Assembly (NCBI GenBank): GCA_039028975.1
Contig: JBCCHB010000051.1
Location: forward strand, 34,677 to 98,676
Length of the DNA: 64,000 bases
From: JAHBNG01 sp039028975
Lineage (GTDB): Bacteria > Chloroflexota > Anaerolineae > Caldilineales > Caldilineaceae
Direction: 5' to 3'
Shown: positions 33,495 through 42,130 of the stretch, piece by piece
How positions within the stretch are numbered: the stretch's first letter is position 1
Layout of the letters: each line of letters starts with the position of its first letter
Program-made: the position numbers and the translations under genes
Notes under the pieces: generated by a model
Told to the model about the DNA's origin: nothing
The model's database searches: none
Seen by the model: only the letters and a program-made list of their open reading frames with translations

Positions 33495-34691
33495 TTACAG
33501 CAGGCGATGCACAATGGGGCAGTTGACGATAATTCCTGTGGAACCATAGGGCGCTCCACCAGGGCCAGTAATCCACCCTTGCTGTACAAAGCCAAGAATC
33601 TGGAATTCTTCAATCAACCTTGAAGTGTATCCATTGTCGATAGCTTCTTGGGTCCATTCGCCTACATTCAAGTCCCACAGGGGGCTGTAATCCGTAGCAA
33701 TTGTGGGAATACCGCCAAGAATATTGAGAGGTCCGCCTTCACCACTGAGGGCACTGTTAAAGCCTTGACGTTGGGGGTTGCCGATTCCTGTCGGGCCGTT
33801 GGCAAAGGCAAAAATACGTTCCACGGCGCTGAAGAGGCTATCATCACCTCCAACGGCGATGTCATCAAGACCTGGAGCGAGCGTAACGCCTTCCATTGCA
33901 GCAGCCATTGGATGGTTAGCATCCATGCTGAGGTAAAGTACAGGGCGAGCAAAGCTAAATCCTGGTGTTAAGGAGAGGGTAACGGTACCTTCATCAGCAC
34001 AGATGTCTACCACCTTATCATGCAACATAGTATAGTCAATGCCTTCGCCGCTGCCACAATTGTTAAGGTCGTCAGCATCAACGCCCATAGCAACCACTGG
34101 TGCATTGTAAACGGCCCCCCCTGCATTTTCAATGTAGACCAGCGGGCTGTACTCATCATCGCCTACAGACCCAGGCTGGAAGTCAGCAGGTGGGAATGGA
34201 TTAGGCATTTCACCAGGTGTAACAGATCGCTCTGGAGAGAAATCAACTATCCCACGGTTAAACGTCAATGTACCATCCGTCTCTAGAAGGGCAATACGGG
34301 CTGCCTTACCAACCGTCGTATAAGCCAACTTTGGAGACCAGTTGAGCCCTAATGCATCAGCATTACCCTTGTCTGTTGTATCCGTGACCACGTACCAGAC
34401 GGATGTCCCATCGAGCATTTGCCCTTCGTATAGAGGTAATGTCATGGTCCCAGCATCGACATCAACTGTCGCTGATTTCAACAACTGGAAGGGACCAATG
34501 AGCTCTCGCTGTACAGCTGACGGAGCTGGGCCAAAATAGGTAAGAGGAATATCAGCCCCGATGGATGGAGGAGCGGGTTGAACATCATCACCTAAGCCTT
34601 CTTGAGCGCTAGCTGGAACACCGAAGGCTAGAACGCTTATGAGCGCCGTAATGACAATGGTGAAACGGATGTGGGACAAAGCCTTTTTCAT
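33495..34691 (-). CDS. Exported protein of unknown function
   Basis: A 398-residue exported protein from ATG 34691, with AAGGAG six bases upstream. The signal peptide (FTIVITALISVLAFGVPASAQ) is followed by a mature region of beta-rich character without recognised domains. Notable strings are DVDAGTMTLPLYEG, VWYVVTDTTDKGNADALGLN, YSPLVYIENAGG and YSPLWDLNVGEWT; two Cys residues flank DYTMLHDKVVD and another lies near the C-terminus (IVNCPIVHRLL). Related exported proteins of similar plan occur in environmental bacteria, but I cannot name a function. It is divergent from an Lrp-type regulator (250-base spacer), which may control it. Confidence 0.75.
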   Translation of the reverse strand: MKKALSHIRFTIVITALISVLAFGVPASAQEGLGDDVQPAPPSIGADIPLTYFGPAPSAVQRELIGPFQLLKSATVDVDAGTMTLPLYEGQMLDGTSVWYVVTDTTDKGNADALGLNWSPKLAYTTVGKAARIALLETDGTLTFNRGIVDFSPERSVTPGEMPNPFPPADFQPGSVGDDEYSPLVYIENAGGAVYNAPVVAMGVDADDLNNCGSGEGIDYTMLHDKVVDICADEGTVTLSLTPGFSFARPVLYLSMDANHPMAAAMEGVTLAPGLDDIAVGGDDSLFSAVERIFAFANGPTGIGNPQRQGFNSALSGEGGPLNILGGIPTIATDYSPLWDLNVGEWTQEAIDNGYTSRLIEEFQILGFVQQGWITGPGGAPYGSTGIIVNCPIVHRLL

Positions 34692-34940
34692 CAAGATCTC
34701 CTTATGAAAGACTGATTTTGTTCAGCAGTGTGTAAGAATGTGCGTTGGCACTATTCTCAAGAAAATTGTAATGGTATGTAACATCTTTGTAGCATTTACT
34801 TCAGGAGGAGTTCACATGGCCATGTGATCATATTTACTATAGTTGAGGAGAGTCCGCTGATCAATGAAGATTCGAAAGTCTTCGTTACCAGTGCTTTCGA
34901 ATCGAAAGTATTCAGACGTAAGCATACAGAATTGGGGGAA

Positions 34941-35396
34941 ATGATGATTCGCATCGACGACACAGATCGAGAGATATTGAAGGCCCTACGTTATAACGCA
35001 AGAATCACCTTTGCCGAATTGGGCCGTCAAGTTAACTTGACGGCTCCTGCCGTGGCGGGTCGCATTCAGCGTTTGGAGAAGCTTGGGATCATTAAGGGGT
35101 ACCAGGCACAAGTGAATGAGGGTGCTCTGAGTGGACAATTCATGATAATCATCCGAATTGCCGTGGAGAGTCGGATGGAGAAGCGTTTTCTCAAATTTGT
35201 TGGCGGATGTCAATTTGTGAGCGAATGTTGTCGAACATCGGGGCAGGAGAACTTTATGTTGAAGGTTGCCATGCCATCGACCCAGGCACTGAACAAGCTG
35301 GTAGGCGATCTGAACTTTTACGGTAAGCCTGTTACTTCGTTGGTCATTGATGAGGTGCGATCTGCATTTGAAGAGAATATGAATGTGTTTCGCTAA
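34941..35396 (+). CDS. Lrp/AsnC-family transcriptional regulator
   Basis: About 151 residues from ATG 34941, with GGGGG two to seven bases upstream; a longer frame back to 34824 lacks family similarity. The N-terminal HTH is typical (IDDTDREILKALRYNARITFAELGRQVNLTAPAVAGRIQRLEKLGII), and the C-terminal part is the RAM ligand-binding fold, with a shortened middle (FVSECCRTSGQENFMLKVAMPS). Lrp-type proteins bind amino acids or other small ligands and form octamers. It is divergent from the exported protein gene at 33495-34691 and may regulate that gene. Confidence 0.88.
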   Translation: MMIRIDDTDREILKALRYNARITFAELGRQVNLTAPAVAGRIQRLEKLGIIKGYQAQVNEGALSGQFMIIIRIAVESRMEKRFLKFVGGCQFVSECCRTSGQENFMLKVAMPSTQALNKLVGDLNFYGKPVTSLVIDEVRSAFEENMNVFR

Positions 35397-35471
35397 CGAC
35401 CAGATTTGTCAATGTAAAGGCTGAACCCGACGCAGTTCAACAAACTTCCCGCTTATCTTTGTCGCTATGGG

Positions 35472-37211
35472 CTAACGACAGACTAATACTGGCTGAAACG
35501 CGTTTCGTAATACTTCGTCCAACGTACTGCCCAGCACTGCCTGCAGAACGGCATGACGTCCATAACCGCCCATAATGATCAAATTGCTTCCATATTCGTT
35601 TGCGGTGTCGAGAATGATATCGGCAGCGGAACCGCTCTTTCCTACGAAGGTGGCTTCCAAGTTGTGCTCTTCCAGGTATCTTTGGGCCATAATCAGCGGC
35701 TTTGAGTGAGCCTCCCCTTGTTCTGACACAGTTACCACCACGAGCGGCATGGACCATTGGGTGGCCAAATGGGTAGCGACAAAGAGCGCCTCTTCCGCTT
35801 TGGGGCTACCATCATAGGCCAACAGACCGCGATTCATGGCGGTAACAATCTCTGGTACAACCAAGACAGGGGTTGGGCTACGCAGCAACATGGTTCGGAA
35901 GCCAGATTTGAGTCTGGAAAAGGGCTGGGATCCTGGTGGATGACTAAGATTGAGCACAACTAAGTCTGTCCAGCGCGCCCGATCACAGATCGTACGTGCA
36001 ACACTACCCATTTCCACAACCAAATCGCCGGATACGCCCGCTTTTTTGCAGCGTTGCGCAAACTCATCCTGAATGTTCTGGCTTTTGGGATTTTCCAAAT
36101 GATAAAAAGTTGGGACAACATAGAGACCGCACAGCCGCGAACCCTCTCGCTGGGCAACCGTGATGGCTTGCTCTAGCCCAATCCATCCATCTGCTTTGCC
36201 GTTGATGGGGACCAAAATGTCACAGGTGAGCTGTTCGTCGGGGTTTGCCGTCGATTGGACTTTACGCCACTCGCCCGCTTGCGGGCCAGACTCTAGCGGA
36301 TCAGGTGTTAATGCATCTGTCACTTTGGAGCGAATCCGCGCGGCTACCCGTTGCGTGGTTGGGCTGGTCCGTGCAGCCAAATAGGTAACGGCCCTTCTAT
36401 GCTCCACACTCCACCCTAGTTCCTCCTTTAACGCGTCCATATGTTCAAATAGCCATACATACAGATCCGTCTCCGTCCGATCAGGGAATTCGCGCAGAAG
36501 AACCTGCTCTCTCATAATTTGTACAATAGGTAGATAGACCTGATCATACCAATCGCAGACCGCTGTGTCCTTGTCTATGTTCACGTCCTTCTCTTGGTCC
36601 AAAATGCGGTGGTGCTCCTCAATCTGTTGAGCTAGTATGCGATAATGCCCTGGTGCACTGGTTGTCAGATCGGCATCTGGTCTTAGCCTTTCCAGATGGG
36701 TCTCTTCCAAGAATGTCGCGTATCGGCTCTTGAGAATTAGCGCATCGGGTTTGTCTTTGGGTGTTAGAGGGACTTGGGTGTAGACCTCAGTCACATACCC
36801 TTGAATCGTCTTGTTCTTCATTTGTCGCGCAACAGAGACGCGGTGGTTGCCATCCAAAACAAAATAGACGTCGCTGATCTTATAGACTTCTATCGGGGGG
36901 ACACCAGTCGCATCAAGGGTGGCATGTTTGACTTTGGCCCATCTCTGCGCGTTGAGGCTACGGCGCGGCAAAAAGCTGCGGGTAAAATCACTATAACGCC
37001 CAACGCTACCAACGATGGCTTCCAGAGGAATATCCTGCAGCCCTCGCGAGGCACCACCCCTGGCCCGCAGCTTCTCTTTCACATCATCGTACGATAATAA
37101 CCCGGTCGGTCGCCCGGCAAGACGTGCGAAGATTGTCTCGAGGTTTGCGCGACGCCGAGCATTGCGAAAGTCCACTACTGCTGAATGTAGAGGTGAATTA
37201 AAGTGGCTCAC
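35472..37211 (-). CDS. ParB/sulfiredoxin-like domain fused to tandem universal-stress domains
   Basis: A 579-residue protein from GTG 37211, with AAGGAGG six bases upstream. The N-terminal region (about 85-135) carries VPPIEVYKISDVYFVLDGNH then RVSVARQ, the G-N-H-R string of the ParB/sulfiredoxin nucleotide-binding superfamily. A helical middle follows (about 140-310). From about 335, two UspA domains appear: CDILVPINGKADGWIGLEQA...TDLVVLNLSHPPG, and NRGLLAYDGSPKAEEALFVA...SNLIIMGGYGRHA. The second has the ATP-binding type G-x-x-G-R. This is a cytoplasmic stress or signalling protein. It is convergent with the Lrp gene. Confidence 0.8.
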   Translation of the reverse strand: MSHFNSPLHSAVVDFRNARRRANLETIFARLAGRPTGLLSYDDVKEKLRARGGASRGLQDIPLEAIVGSVGRYSDFTRSFLPRRSLNAQRWAKVKHATLDATGVPPIEVYKISDVYFVLDGNHRVSVARQMKNKTIQGYVTEVYTQVPLTPKDKPDALILKSRYATFLEETHLERLRPDADLTTSAPGHYRILAQQIEEHHRILDQEKDVNIDKDTAVCDWYDQVYLPIVQIMREQVLLREFPDRTETDLYVWLFEHMDALKEELGWSVEHRRAVTYLAARTSPTTQRVAARIRSKVTDALTPDPLESGPQAGEWRKVQSTANPDEQLTCDILVPINGKADGWIGLEQAITVAQREGSRLCGLYVVPTFYHLENPKSQNIQDEFAQRCKKAGVSGDLVVEMGSVARTICDRARWTDLVVLNLSHPPGSQPFSRLKSGFRTMLLRSPTPVLVVPEIVTAMNRGLLAYDGSPKAEEALFVATHLATQWSMPLVVVTVSEQGEAHSKPLIMAQRYLEEHNLEATFVGKSGSAADIILDTANEYGSNLIIMGGYGRHAVLQAVLGSTLDEVLRNAFQPVLVCR

Positions 37212-37577
37212 ACCGGGCCTCCTTATGCGCTGTCAAGAGAAGAGATGGGTAATGGACTAGATTATACCATCACCATGAGAATCACAACACATCTTAGAAT
37301 CACAACACTTGATGGTACCGTCATACTTCTCCTATCAGCCACCTGTACAAACTAGTACTATACTTCCCTTTGCCATTGATGGCAGCCAGTACCCAGTTGC
37401 ATAATGAAGTAGAAAGCTTCATCTGACTGAATACGGTCCCATTTTCTCATCTATGGCCAACCCCAGTATATAATTCCTTCGTAGGCAACCCAAGGCAGGG
37501 CATCTCTTTTCCTGTGTGGTATGGACCAAATACAAAAATCAATATTTCCAATATGAGAACAATTAATGAGGAACCCA
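37212..37577. other. Divergent intergenic region, 366 bp
   Basis: A spacer between the divergent USP and GHL6-type genes. The string AGAATCACAACAC occurs twice about 20 bases apart (near 37277 and 37297), flanked by ATACCATCA and GATGGTACCGTCAT, which gives weak inverted symmetry and could be an operator. Nothing else is evident. Confidence 0.3.
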
Positions 37578-39620
37578 ATGAACAAACGTGATTTTCTCCC
37601 CTTTCGCCAAATCCATCTCGATTTCCACACGAGCGAAGCCATTCCTGGCATAGGTGCTGACTTTGACCCAGATGAATTTGCCGATACCCTGGCCAAGGCC
37701 CACGTCAACTCCATTACAATCTTTGGTCGCTGCCATCATGGGTGGATCTATTATCCTTCAACAAAACATCCTGAGCGAGTACATCCCCATTTGGAGACCA
37801 ATCTGGTTAAGGAACAGATCGAGGCGTGCCACAAACGGGGTATCCGGTGCCCTATCTACACAACGGTGCAATGGGATCACTACACATCTCGAACTCATCC
37901 CGAATGGCTCATGACTGACGAAATGGGCATGATTCAAGGAACACCACCCTTTGAGGCAGGCTTCTATCGCTGGATGAATGTCAACTCTCCTTACACTGAT
38001 TTTCTTAAAGAGCATGTTACCGAGATGCTTGAGCTCTTTGATGTGGATGGCTTCTTCTTTGACATTGTTCAGCCTCGACCATCTACCGATCCGTACACTC
38101 AAGATAAGATGCGAGCGGCTGGCCTGGATCCAGCCAGCGCTTCAGAACGACACGCCTTCGGCATAGAGTCCCTCCATGACTTTAAACGGGACATGAGTGC
38201 ATTTGTGCGCAACATTCATCCAGATTGTAGTATCTTCTACAATGCAGGGCATGTGGGAACACGTCAGCGCTCCGTGGCTAATGCCTATAGTCACTGGGAG
38301 TTGGAGACGTTACCGAGTGGTGGTTGGGGATATCAGCACTTTCCTGTAACCATGCGCTACGCTCGCAACGTGGGCGGTATTGATGTGCTTGCCCAGACCG
38401 GTAAATTCCACACTTCGTGGGGCGACTTTCATTCCTTTAAGAATTTGGCCGCGCTCCAGTACGAATGTTTTCGCATCATCGCCATGGGAGCCAAATGCAT
38501 GATCGGTGATCAGCTTCCACCAAGAGGCCGGATTGAGAAGCACGTCTATGAATTAATTGGGCAAGTCTACGCCGAGGTCGAAGAGAAGGAGCCGTGGTGC
38601 CAAGGTGCTACACCTATCAGCGAGATCGCAGTGATGACGCCAGAAGAGTGGCAAGGTGCTCGGGCAACCAGCCTGCCAGGTGCCATTAAAGGCGTCTCCC
38701 GAGTGTTAGAAGAGGCATCCCATCAGTTTGACATTGTCGATTCACAAAGCGATCTTTCTGGCTATCGTGTCATCGTTCTACCAGACCAAATTCCGGTTGA
38801 CGATGATCTAGCAGCAAAGCTGGATGGATATGTTGCTAATGGAGGCAGCCTGATTGCCACCTTCGAATCTGGCCTCTCTCCCAATAAAGAGGACTTTGCC
38901 CTCTCTTGCCTAGGTGTAGAGAAAGCCAGCGATGGGCCTAAGGACCAGAATGGCAACCTTGTCCGAGGTAGCAACTTCACTAGGGGTGACTACCTCAACT
39001 ATCTGCTGCCTCAGGGCGAGATTGGTGCCGGGCTGCCGCCCACCGAACACGCTATGTACATGCGAGGGATGGACGTGACCGCCAAAGCCGTGGCTGAGAT
39101 CCTGGCACCGCTGATCATGCCCCACTTTGATCGCACCTGGGAACACTTCTGCTCTCACCGCCAAACACCTTCCTCTGGGGAAACCGGCAATCCAGCCATT
39201 GTACGGAACGGGAACGCCATCTACTTCGCTAATCCTATCTTTAGTCAGTACCATCAGAACGCACCCCTTTGGTGCAAACGTCTCTTCCTAAACGCACTTG
39301 AAATGTTGTTGCCAACTCCGTTGGTTAGCCACCAAGGTCCCAGTACCATCTTCACAACCCTCAATGAGCAGGCAACCGAGAACCGTTGGGTGCTTCATCT
39401 TCTGCACTACATTCCTGAGCGACGCGGGGTAGATTTTGATGTAATTGAAGATGTGATCCCGCTCTACAATGTACCTGTGTCGGTTCGAGTCGATAAGCAG
39501 GTTACCTCGGTTCGCTCCGCACCCAATTCTGCAGCGATTCCATTTGAGCAGAATGACGGGAGCGTGTCCTTTACCGTCCCGGAGATCAACGGGCATGAGA
39601 TGGTTGCCTTGGCTTTCTAG
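37578..39620 (+). CDS. GHL6-type glycoside hydrolase with beta-galactosidase trimerisation-like domain
   Basis: A 680-residue protein from ATG 37578, with GAGG six bases upstream (ATG 37566 is an alternative). The first about 350 residues form a TIM barrel like hypothetical glycoside hydrolase 6: FRQIHLDFHTSEAIPGIGA at the start, VNSITIFGRCHHGW, CPIYTTVQWDHY and DGFFFDIVQPRP, the last holding a probable catalytic Asp. A second domain (about 380-560) resembles the GH42 trimerisation/glutaminase-like fold (YRVIVLPDQIPVDDDLAAKL, ANGGSLIATFESG). A beta-sandwich ends the protein. No signal peptide. The substrate is unknown; relatives act on galactosidic or fucosidic linkages. Confidence 0.8.
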   Translation: MNKRDFLPFRQIHLDFHTSEAIPGIGADFDPDEFADTLAKAHVNSITIFGRCHHGWIYYPSTKHPERVHPHLETNLVKEQIEACHKRGIRCPIYTTVQWDHYTSRTHPEWLMTDEMGMIQGTPPFEAGFYRWMNVNSPYTDFLKEHVTEMLELFDVDGFFFDIVQPRPSTDPYTQDKMRAAGLDPASASERHAFGIESLHDFKRDMSAFVRNIHPDCSIFYNAGHVGTRQRSVANAYSHWELETLPSGGWGYQHFPVTMRYARNVGGIDVLAQTGKFHTSWGDFHSFKNLAALQYECFRIIAMGAKCMIGDQLPPRGRIEKHVYELIGQVYAEVEEKEPWCQGATPISEIAVMTPEEWQGARATSLPGAIKGVSRVLEEASHQFDIVDSQSDLSGYRVIVLPDQIPVDDDLAAKLDGYVANGGSLIATFESGLSPNKEDFALSCLGVEKASDGPKDQNGNLVRGSNFTRGDYLNYLLPQGEIGAGLPPTEHAMYMRGMDVTAKAVAEILAPLIMPHFDRTWEHFCSHRQTPSSGETGNPAIVRNGNAIYFANPIFSQYHQNAPLWCKRLFLNALEMLLPTPLVSHQGPSTIFTTLNEQATENRWVLHLLHYIPERRGVDFDVIEDVIPLYNVPVSVRVDKQVTSVRSAPNSAAIPFEQNDGSVSFTVPEINGHEMVALAF

Positions 39621-39660
39621 TCGCTTCACTAATAATCTATGGAGGATTAAGATCGAATAG

Positions 39661-39700
39661 AGATTGCGCAGACCGTGCAGACTCTCAATCTGCGCAATCT
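39661..39700. terminator. Perfect 12-bp inverted repeat between convergent genes
   Basis: AGATTGCGCAGA and TCTGCGCAATCT flank a 16-base loop. It sits 40 bases past the GHL6 stop and 12 bases past the lyase stop (reading from the other side), so it could end transcription in both directions. No strong T-run is adjacent. Confidence 0.5.
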
Positions 39701-39711
39701 GCAAATTCCAG

Positions 39712-41994
39712 TCATTTTCGGGGTAGACTATCGGGGCCATCGCCTTGTGTGAGCAGGATCTGATCGATTCGATAGTCATTCTCTCGGTAGCGAAGGCCCA
39801 ATGATGTGACATCCGCACTCTTGCGTTCAACGTGGTGTTGGCCAATTTGGATCCAATGCCACTGTCCCAACCCATCTCGCTCATTGTCGGCTACGGACTG
39901 CTGAGCGCCATTGATGGACCAATATAGGGAGTTATCTCCTAGACCTTTCGCATAGCGACGAAGCCAGACGTTGTATGTCCCCGGTGTGGTCAATGCGATC
40001 AGGTAGCTCACCTGGCCAGATTCCTCCCACGCCACCGATTGTTTAGAGGGGCGAGGCGCTTGGATATAGCAATTCTTCACTGAATCACTCAATTCTGTCT
40101 CAATCTGCCAAGGTGGGCGGAACACATTCATTGTCAGCCGATGATAGTGCTCTGCTTCGATAAGTACGGTACCTTCTTCTTCTTGAAATGAGGGTCGAGT
40201 AGAAAGGCGAATGGTGATGGTGGGCGCGCTGGTTGAGCCAATTGTCTCTGATTCCATATAGCGCTTGCGCAGTTGGTCGGGGTTCCACGCGTCCGTTAAC
40301 GTATCCGTTAAATCAGTTTGGGGGATCGTTGAAGATAATGAGTGCGAGGGAATCAATGAAGAGGCTATTGATGGATGAATCAGAATTTTTTGAGAAGTTG
40401 TGTGGGTTTCACCCTCATTGTCCTGTACTTGGAGCTGGACCAAATATGTTCCCGGTTTGTCATACACATGGCTTACAACCATCTCCTCGCTCTGGAGAGT
40501 CTCTCCATCCCCTAAGTCCCATGCAAACCTAGTAGGATCTCCATGACTAAAGGCACCATCCAAAAGGAGCGGTTCACCGGCCAAGGGTACCTTGTCCAAA
40601 ATAGCAAACTCCGCTCGCAAACTTCGACGTTGCATCGCCTTCCGATTGGACAGGTTGATTCCTCTCTCGAGGAGGGAATGGCCTGAATCTCCTTGAAATT
40701 GTGGAAGCTCCTCGGTCTTACTATAGATGATTGGTCTGAGCCGTTTAGATGAGGCGCTGTTGAAACATGGATTGCCCCACAACCACTGGGCGTTACTTTC
40801 TATCTGGTTCTGAGCCAGAGACTCTTCTGGCCCTTCAAGCCAGGGATGGCGCATGGAGATAACGAGATTTCGCAAAATGCGATTATTCCTTGGTGGCTCT
40901 GTCGCCTCAGGAATCTGGTTCACAATGCGTATAGGAAACTGGGTTTCTATAATCGAATTGTGAGCAACATAATTTCCTTTTGGCTGATTGTAGATACCTA
41001 AGTCCCCAGTTCCATGAAAAAAGCGAACCCCATAGTCGGCTAGCTGAACAGTATTCTGAACAACTAGGTTGGTGTCTCCAACGATGCGCACACCACCGTG
41101 GGTCTCTGTAAATATGTTTCCAATGACGCTATTCTCGCTGCCATTCCTTAGGGTCAACTCTCCAACCGACCTCTCTTCACTGGCGCTGACAAATTGATTG
41201 TTGCGGATCAGATTGTTGGAAGACTTGATGGAGATAATTTCGGCATCAGCAACCACATTGTCAAATAGATTCTCTTCAATGAGTGCATACACCTTGGCCT
41301 CACTGGTCTCATCCGATGATTGCCCAATCTGAATTCCCTCTTGTCCATTTTCCACTTTGCTGTTAAGTCGTACAATATCGCGGAGCACATTGTGATCAAT
41401 TCGATTGTAGACGCCATAGCCTTGGTCTGAGGAGATAAATTGGGAGATAGATATGGAGATGGAGCCACGAAAATAGTTATGATCGATGCGATTATAGGAC
41501 CTTCCATGCCCTATGTGTAGAAGCCTACCCAATGCAGAATTGCTATTGCCTGAGTCAACAAAAAAATTAGACGAGATTCGATTGTGATCACCTTCTACCC
41601 CAACAACCTTACCCTCGAAACTGGCCTCTTTGAAATAGAGGCCCACGAGCTGAAGATGATCCCCACGAAGTTGAAATTGAGTGCGTCCGCTAAACACAGC
41701 ACCATAGGGTGTCTCAGATCTGATACGTATCGGTGCTTCCTTGGTCCCACTGCCTACAAATTGCCATTGACCACTGTTGTGATATATGCCATCTTTGATG
41801 ATGATTTCGTCGCCCGGTTTGGCTCGCTGGGCGGCTAGCAAAAATGTAATGGGATCTGTAACGATCTCTATTTCACCTATACACGATGTGAATAAGAAAA
41901 ACAGAAGTGAAGACAAAAGACAGGGGATCCCGACTGAACGCAGTGTGTGCGATCTTTGATGAATCAGCCGAATCACTTTCAGATACTTCCTCAT
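39712..41994 (-). CDS. PL6-type polysaccharide lyase lipoprotein with PKD and carbohydrate-binding domains
   Basis: A 760-residue lipoprotein; the lipobox FTSC places the lipidated Cys at residue 38. Residues about 45-420 form a right-handed beta-helix of the chondroitinase-B/alginate-lyase family: VADAEIISIKSSNNLIRNNQF and GELTLRNGSENSVIGNIF. The catalytic Lys (257) and Arg (283) are retained; the usual LRHG reads LRNG. A PKD domain follows (about 465-550; FAWDLGDGETLQSEEMVVSH), then a C-terminal beta-sandwich (about 605-750; GTVLIEAEHYHRL) of CBM type. It would cleave uronate-containing polysaccharide by beta-elimination at the cell surface. The neighbouring upstream gene encodes a related beta-helix protein. 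Confidence 0.82.
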   Translation of the reverse strand: MRKYLKVIRLIHQRSHTLRSVGIPCLLSSLLFFLFTSCIGEIEIVTDPITFLLAAQRAKPGDEIIIKDGIYHNSGQWQFVGSGTKEAPIRIRSETPYGAVFSGRTQFQLRGDHLQLVGLYFKEASFEGKVVGVEGDHNRISSNFFVDSGNSNSALGRLLHIGHGRSYNRIDHNYFRGSISISISQFISSDQGYGVYNRIDHNVLRDIVRLNSKVENGQEGIQIGQSSDETSEAKVYALIEENLFDNVVADAEIISIKSSNNLIRNNQFVSASEERSVGELTLRNGSENSVIGNIFTETHGGVRIVGDTNLVVQNTVQLADYGVRFFHGTGDLGIYNQPKGNYVAHNSIIETQFPIRIVNQIPEATEPPRNNRILRNLVISMRHPWLEGPEESLAQNQIESNAQWLWGNPCFNSASSKRLRPIIYSKTEELPQFQGDSGHSLLERGINLSNRKAMQRRSLRAEFAILDKVPLAGEPLLLDGAFSHGDPTRFAWDLGDGETLQSEEMVVSHVYDKPGTYLVQLQVQDNEGETHTTSQKILIHPSIASSLIPSHSLSSTIPQTDLTDTLTDAWNPDQLRKRYMESETIGSTSAPTITIRLSTRPSFQEEEGTVLIEAEHYHRLTMNVFRPPWQIETELSDSVKNCYIQAPRPSKQSVAWEESGQVSYLIALTTPGTYNVWLRRYAKGLGDNSLYWSINGAQQSVADNERDGLGQWHWIQIGQHHVERKSADVTSLGLRYRENDYRIDQILLTQGDGPDSLPRK

Positions 41995-42130
41995 AGATAA
42001 ATAAATTTATTATATTTCACTAGAAAGATTTTGTCCCGATTTTTTGAACATGCCCTGAAGAGTTTCAGAAGGGGAGACATCCCCGTCTTTACAGGGACAA
42101 GAGTTTTCTTTGGTCATCTATAAAAGCGCC

